From positions 5,580,001 through 5,644,000 of the forward strand of contig NC_092040.1 in assembly GCF_003086295.3 (NCBI RefSeq): a stretch of 64,000 bases of DNA, read 5' to 3'. The DNA comes from Arachis hypogaea (taxonomy: Eukaryota > Streptophyta > Magnoliopsida > Fabales > Fabaceae). The position numbers were made by a program, and so were the translations under genes. Shown in pieces: positions 60,197-64,000 of the stretch; the first letter of the stretch is position 1, and each line of letters opens with the position of its first letter. The notes beneath the pieces were generated by a model. It did no database searches. It saw nothing but the letters and a program-made list of their open reading frames with translations, and was not told the origin of the DNA.

Positions 60197-63100
60197 TCAC
60201 GGACTGTATTTCGTAATGGGCTCATGTTCATCAATGTTATCCACAAGGTTATGTGGTCCTTCTGTGTATTGATTCTCAGTGTCATCATCTTCAATTCCAG
60301 CATCCACATATGTAGGGCTTGGCAGTAGTGGATAGACCCTTGATCCTGGTTCTTCATCGTCAATGTTTTCATAGCCATACGTGGTTTGATCTACAAGAGG
60401 AGAATTCCATGGGTGTTCATTCTGGTGGAGTGGCGGGGTAGGATAAATCACAGATGAAGCAAGAAAATTGGATTGGAATTCTCTTAATTCTTCTTGTATG
60501 GTCCTGGAAGAGGAAGCTTCCTCTTCTGATGGAAGTGAGAGTCCTTCAATGGCTCCTGTGAGAACATCAACATTAGGATTGTTGTGGAAGGTGAGATGTT
60601 TGGCCAGATTGTTGAGACAGTGTTTCTCATCTGTTGGCCATATCTTTGAATAACCAACAATGTTAAAGTTATTTCTGGTGTAGAGGATCTCATTACGATA
60701 GGCAAATAGCCTTCTTAAGACAAAGGCATAATAAAACCTGTGTTTCAGCCTATCAGGGATGTTCCAAACATCATGATCTGTTAGTGCACTGAAGAGTTTT
60801 CCTCTCCAAAAAGGAATAGGTGCAAACATCTTAAGAAGTTTCTCAAGATTTGTTCCTGAGAAGCTCTTGTCACAGAGAAACCTGTACATAGCAATTCCAG
60901 GAACTATGATGGCGCAATCATACTGGACAGTGAGCGCCCACATGAACCACAGCATTTCTTCAGGAATTTCACCTTTGATGATGGGTATGATATGATAAGG
61001 TGTTTTCGGGTGAAAGTGTTGAGGTTTTGCTGTGATTTGGGTAACAAGGAGGAGCCTGTGTAACCAGTAAAACAGGCATTCTTCAGCTAGGGTCTTGACC
61101 TCAGCAGCAGTCCTAGGTCGAAGGGAAAAAGGAAAAGGTCCAGGTTCTCTTCTATAGAACTTGTGGTCTTGAGGGCAGTCTGGAAGAGGGAAGGTTGGTG
61201 GTGAAGCTCTATCCATGGCTAGGATGTGAAGAACTTTGGGTGGAGGTTCTTTGGTTGGTCTGGAAAGGTAGTCAGCTATGGTGTTGTGGTGTCCTTTGAT
61301 GTGTCTTACTGTGAATTTATAGCGTGAAAACCAATCTTTCCATCTTAGAAGTTGTGAGTTTGGTAGTATCTTCCCTTTGGTATCCAGCATGGATGGAAAA
61401 GACGTATTGTCCATTTCCACAATGAAGTGATATGCACTCAAGTGAAAGCTGAACTTCTCGATTCCTCTTTTGACTGCAAGAATCTCCTTGTATGTAGCAT
61501 GGTAGTGTTTTTCTGACTCCTTGAACTGTCCGCTAGCATGCGCACAGTAGTGTCTTGTTTCATCAATCTCTTCAAGGAGAACAGCTCCCCAGTAGTTGTC
61601 ACTAGCATCAGTTTGCAGGATGCGTTGTCCATTGCTAGGAATCTTTAATGGTGGGGGTTTCTGTGCTACTTCTTTCAGGTGCTTGACAGCTGTCGTCTGT
61701 TCAGGACCCCAAGGTGGGGGTTGCTTTTTTAGTAGCTTTGACAATTGGCTTGTGTGTCTTGTCACATCCGGAATAAAGTCACGGATGTAATTGATGATGC
61801 CTAAGAACTGTTGGACTTGTTTTGTTGTCAGGTGGTCATCAGGGAAGTTTAACAGTTCCTTTGAGATGTGCTCTCCAGGCTGGAAAAACCCATTATTGAA
61901 AGTCATTCCCAAAAAATCAACTTGGGCTTGACCAATAAGGCTTTTCTTTTGAGATAGCATTATTCCATATTTTTCCACAATTTCAGTAAACTGAATCAGA
62001 AGGGCCTGATGAGTTGGGCCGTCCTTTGAGAACAGTAGGATGTCATCTATGTAGATGAGAGCTGAGTGGAGTATGGGCTCAAAGATTCTGATCATAGTTT
62101 TTTGGAATAATGATGGGGCTACCTTTAGTCCAAATGGCATGACAGTCCATTGGTACTGTGCATCAGGTATGCAAAAGCCCGTCTTGTATCTGTCTTTGGG
62201 GTGAATACCCAATTGCCAAAATCCTGCTTTAAGGTCAAACTTACTGAAAAGTTTAGCTTCACTAAGGCGAGGAGTTATGGCGTCAATCCTTGGTAGTGGA
62301 AACTTGTCATCTTGCAAGAAGAGGTTTAAGGGTTTGTAATCAATCACCAATCTCTTCTTTCCTCTAATCTGTTCAGACCTCTTTTCCACATAGAATGCTT
62401 GGCATGCCCAGTTGGAAGTTGTTGGTTCAATTAAACCTTGCTTCAGTAACGAAGCGCATTCTTCCTTTGCTAACTTCAAATCTTCAGGATTCATTCCTGA
62501 ATGGGTTGCCTTGGTAGGGTTGATGTCTTCATTCTTCTTGAAAGGCAATTGAATGAAGAACTCTTGATTCTTCCATAAAGGAAGAGGGTGATCAAACTTG
62601 TCATGACTGTCACAACAAGCTTTTAGTAACCTGTTTTGGATAGCCTCATAGTCTGGAGGAGCCTTGCTAATTTCATAAATACCTCTGTTTTCGAGAAATG
62701 GCAAGAACTTCCTTTTGAATTTCAGACCTTCAGGCCATATTGACATCTCCTGCGTTTGGTAATATGCATCAAAACCAAACAGTACATCTTTCTCAGGGAG
62801 GTAGCTTCCCAGAACCTTCAGCCAAATCACCATTTCAGGAAATATTTGTAGCCCAACATTTCCTCTAGAAATATGGTCAATGGTAAATCTTCCTTGGCTG
62901 GCTGTTGTGTAGATCTTGTCATGAGGAGCCCAAATTTCATCAGGTAACAGATCGGGCCTGACTACAGTTGCACAAGATCCTGTATCAAGCAGTGCTACGA
63001 CCTTTTTTGGCACATCATACTTGGATGCCAAAAGTTTGAGTTTGAAGTGGGGTCGTTGGATTCCATCAATTCTTTTAGAACCTAAGCTTCCTAGACATCC

Positions 63101-64000
63101 TCCTTCTGTCATCCTTTGTTGAGGCGGAGCAGGTGCCATATAGTGGATTGGTCTGTAGTCATCATCAGAAGAACTATCTTCAGGATCATGAAGCATGTAC
63201 TTCGTGTACTCATCTGCTTCTGACTGTTCTTCAAGGATCGATTCAAGATCTTCATCATCTCGGGTTAAGACAGCATCTTGTAAAGATTGAAGCATCTTGA
63301 TTTCTCTTTTGCTTGTCTGCTTCTTATTGGGACATTTCTTGGCAAAGTGCCCAGTTTGTCCACAAAGAAAGCATTTGTTAGTTCGCTTGTCCTTGAAAGT
63401 CTTTTTTCTGAAGAACCGTTTCTTTCCTTTGAACTTTCTTCTTCTGCCAAAATAGCTTTGATCGAAATCTGATCGTCTGGTTCTTCTGTAGTGGTGCTTC
63501 TTTTTTGTGTGGCAATCACATGAGTCTTTATCCTTGCATTTGATCTGCAGATAAGACTTTTTACATGCTCCCTTTAGTTTAAGGGAATTCTTGGCTAGCT
63601 GTTTGAACAAGTCTTGCTGGTTGCAGAGCTTGTCAAGAGCTGCTAGAGCCAATTGATAGATTTCTCCAAAGGTTATCGTTGGAATATCCTTCTGGTAAAT
63701 GGCCATTGTTCTTCGTATCTCTGGTAGGAGCTCTTTTGGGAGTGAAGCAAGATACACTTCCTTAAGTGTTGAATTGCTCTGTCCTCCAAGAGGGTAGTAT
63801 TTGGCCTGCATTCTTTTGAAATGTTTTTCCAGATCTTTCTTATTAAGTGAACAGCATTTCATCTCATAGTATTCTTGGGAATTTCTCTGCTGGATAATCC
63901 CAATGTCTCCTAGGAATTCTCTATGCAATCTTCCTAGAAACTGAGCAGCACTTCCACCAGTGAGTTGCATACGCTCATACTCACTTAGCGTGTTTATCCA
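60197..64000 (-). CDS. Pararetrovirus polyprotein, second copy (N-terminal part beyond window)
   Basis: An open frame from the window edge to the stop at 60197, 1,267 residues, aligned without any indel to the last 1,267 residues of copy 1 (constant offset 7,367). It begins inside the capsid region (WINTLSEYER) and contains the zinc knuckle, protease, RT, RNase H and C-terminal extension. I count seven substitutions relative to copy 1. Five change the protein, including Val to Ala in RT motif A, Tyr to Cys before the basic capsid tail, and Pro to Ala in the C-terminal extension. The rest of the unit lies outside the window. Confidence 0.9.
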   Translation of the reverse strand, partial: WINTLSEYERMQLTGGSAAQFLGRLHREFLGDIGIIQQRNSQEYYEMKCCSLNKKDLEKHFKRMQAKYYPLGGQSNSTLKEVYLASLPKELLPEIRRTMAIYQKDIPTITFGEIYQLALAALDKLCNQQDLFKQLAKNSLKLKGACKKSYLQIKCKDKDSCDCHTKKKHHYRRTRRSDFDQSYFGRRRKFKGKKRFFRKKTFKDKRTNKCFLCGQTGHFAKKCPNKKQTSKREIKMLQSLQDAVLTRDDEDLESILEEQSEADEYTKYMLHDPEDSSSDDDYRPIHYMAPAPPQQRMTEGGCLGSLGSKRIDGIQRPHFKLKLLASKYDVPKKVVALLDTGSCATVVRPDLLPDEIWAPHDKIYTTASQGRFTIDHISRGNVGLQIFPEMVIWLKVLGSYLPEKDVLFGFDAYYQTQEMSIWPEGLKFKRKFLPFLENRGIYEISKAPPDYEAIQNRLLKACCDSHDKFDHPLPLWKNQEFFIQLPFKKNEDINPTKATHSGMNPEDLKLAKEECASLLKQGLIEPTTSNWACQAFYVEKRSEQIRGKKRLVIDYKPLNLFLQDDKFPLPRIDAITPRLSEAKLFSKFDLKAGFWQLGIHPKDRYKTGFCIPDAQYQWTVMPFGLKVAPSLFQKTMIRIFEPILHSALIYIDDILLFSKDGPTHQALLIQFTEIVEKYGIMLSQKKSLIGQAQVDFLGMTFNNGFFQPGEHISKELLNFPDDHLTTKQVQQFLGIINYIRDFIPDVTRHTSQLSKLLKKQPPPWGPEQTTAVKHLKEVAQKPPPLKIPSNGQRILQTDASDNYWGAVLLEEIDETRHYCAHASGQFKESEKHYHATYKEILAVKRGIEKFSFHLSAYHFIVEMDNTSFPSMLDTKGKILPNSQLLRWKDWFSRYKFTVRHIKGHHNTIADYLSRPTKEPPPKVLHILAMDRASPPTFPLPDCPQDHKFYRREPGPFPFSLRPRTAAEVKTLAEECLFYWLHRLLLVTQITAKPQHFHPKTPYHIIPIIKGEIPEEMLWFMWALTVQYDCAIIVPGIAMYRFLCDKSFSGTNLEKLLKMFAPIPFWRGKLFSALTDHDVWNIPDRLKHRFYYAFVLRRLFAYRNEILYTRNNFNIVGYSKIWPTDEKHCLNNLAKHLTFHNNPNVDVLTGAIEGLSLPSEEEASSSRTIQEELREFQSNFLASSVIYPTPPLHQNEHPWNSPLVDQTTYGYENIDDEEPGSRVYPLLPSPTYVDAGIEDDDTENQYTEGPHNLVDNIDEHEPITKYSP

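Larger units (their letters stand above)
52160..64000 (-). mobile_element. Endogenous pararetrovirus array (petuvirus-like), head to tail, truncated by window end
   Basis: All coding is on the minus strand. The array has one complete unit and part of a second: leader C (52160-52490) and 3' region, polyprotein 1 (52830-59390), leader B, leader A, 3' region and polyprotein 2 (60197 onward). The distance from the left end to the equivalent base after the first primer-binding site is 7,039 bp. The distance between the two polyprotein stops is 7,367 bp, the difference being a duplicated 328-bp leader. A single polyprotein frame with movement protein, capsid, protease, RT and RNase H, a tRNA-Met primer site, no integrase, and a ~7-kb unit fit Caulimoviridae, closest in plan to Petuvirus (petunia vein clearing virus type). 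It is an integrated old or recent viral copy in a plant genome. Confidence 0.9.

Noticed and set aside
1..64000. CRISPR arrays, bacterial operons, phage or organelle genes
   Set aside because: None seen. Repeats are microsatellites, a 21-bp transposon-internal array or transposon ends; genes are intron-containing plant nuclear genes.

Overview
The window looks like nuclear DNA of a flowering plant. It has GT-AG introns, AT-rich spacers full of small transposons, a nuclear tRNA gene and tRNA-derived SINE copies. The proteins are eudicot-like. The SINE and MITE sequences remind me of legumes, possibly Arachis, but that is an impression and not something the window proves.

Layout. 1-1395 is a DNA transposon with ~120-bp terminal inverted repeats. 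1.6-7.2 kb holds two tandem HAD-type sugar phosphatase genes (SGPP-like). The first is intact; the second has a 2-base deletion in exon 3 and an upstream exon that looks like a plastid transit peptide. 7.8-10.8 kb (minus) is phosphoacetylglucosamine mutase in eight exons, with a Tourist-like MITE just upstream. 12.9-13.3 kb is a small unrecognised protein. 15.0-15.7 kb (minus) is a VPS55 homologue. 18.25-19.95 kb is a MULE-like element with ~290-bp inverted repeats and an internal 21-bp G-box array. 21.0-24.0 kb encodes a two-pass Man1/Src1 C-terminal-domain protein of the inner nuclear membrane. A tRNA-Lys(CTT) lies at 24.95 kb. 25-33 kb is gene-free and AT-rich. 34.1-38.2 kb is an APRR2-type pseudo-receiver/GARP transcription factor. 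42.9-45.5 kb is a TOM2A-like tetraspanin. 45.5-52.1 kb is gene-free.

From 52,160 to the window end, on the minus strand, lies a head-to-tail array of an endogenous pararetrovirus resembling the petuviruses. One complete polyprotein frame (movement protein, capsid with zinc knuckle, aspartic protease, reverse transcriptase, RNase H; no integrase) is followed by a second copy cut by the window edge. The monomer measures 7,039 bp from primer-binding site to primer-binding site. A leader segment of 328 bp, with its primer-binding site, is duplicated between the two copies. The left end of the array stops within two bases of the primer-binding-site position. The two copies differ at only about seven sites over 3.8 kb.

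The host genes are ordinary, separately transcribed housekeeping or regulatory genes. I see no operon-like grouping among them. The most notable items are the pararetrovirus array and its junctions, the broken SGPP copy with its possible alternative plastid exon, and the two long-inverted-repeat elements.
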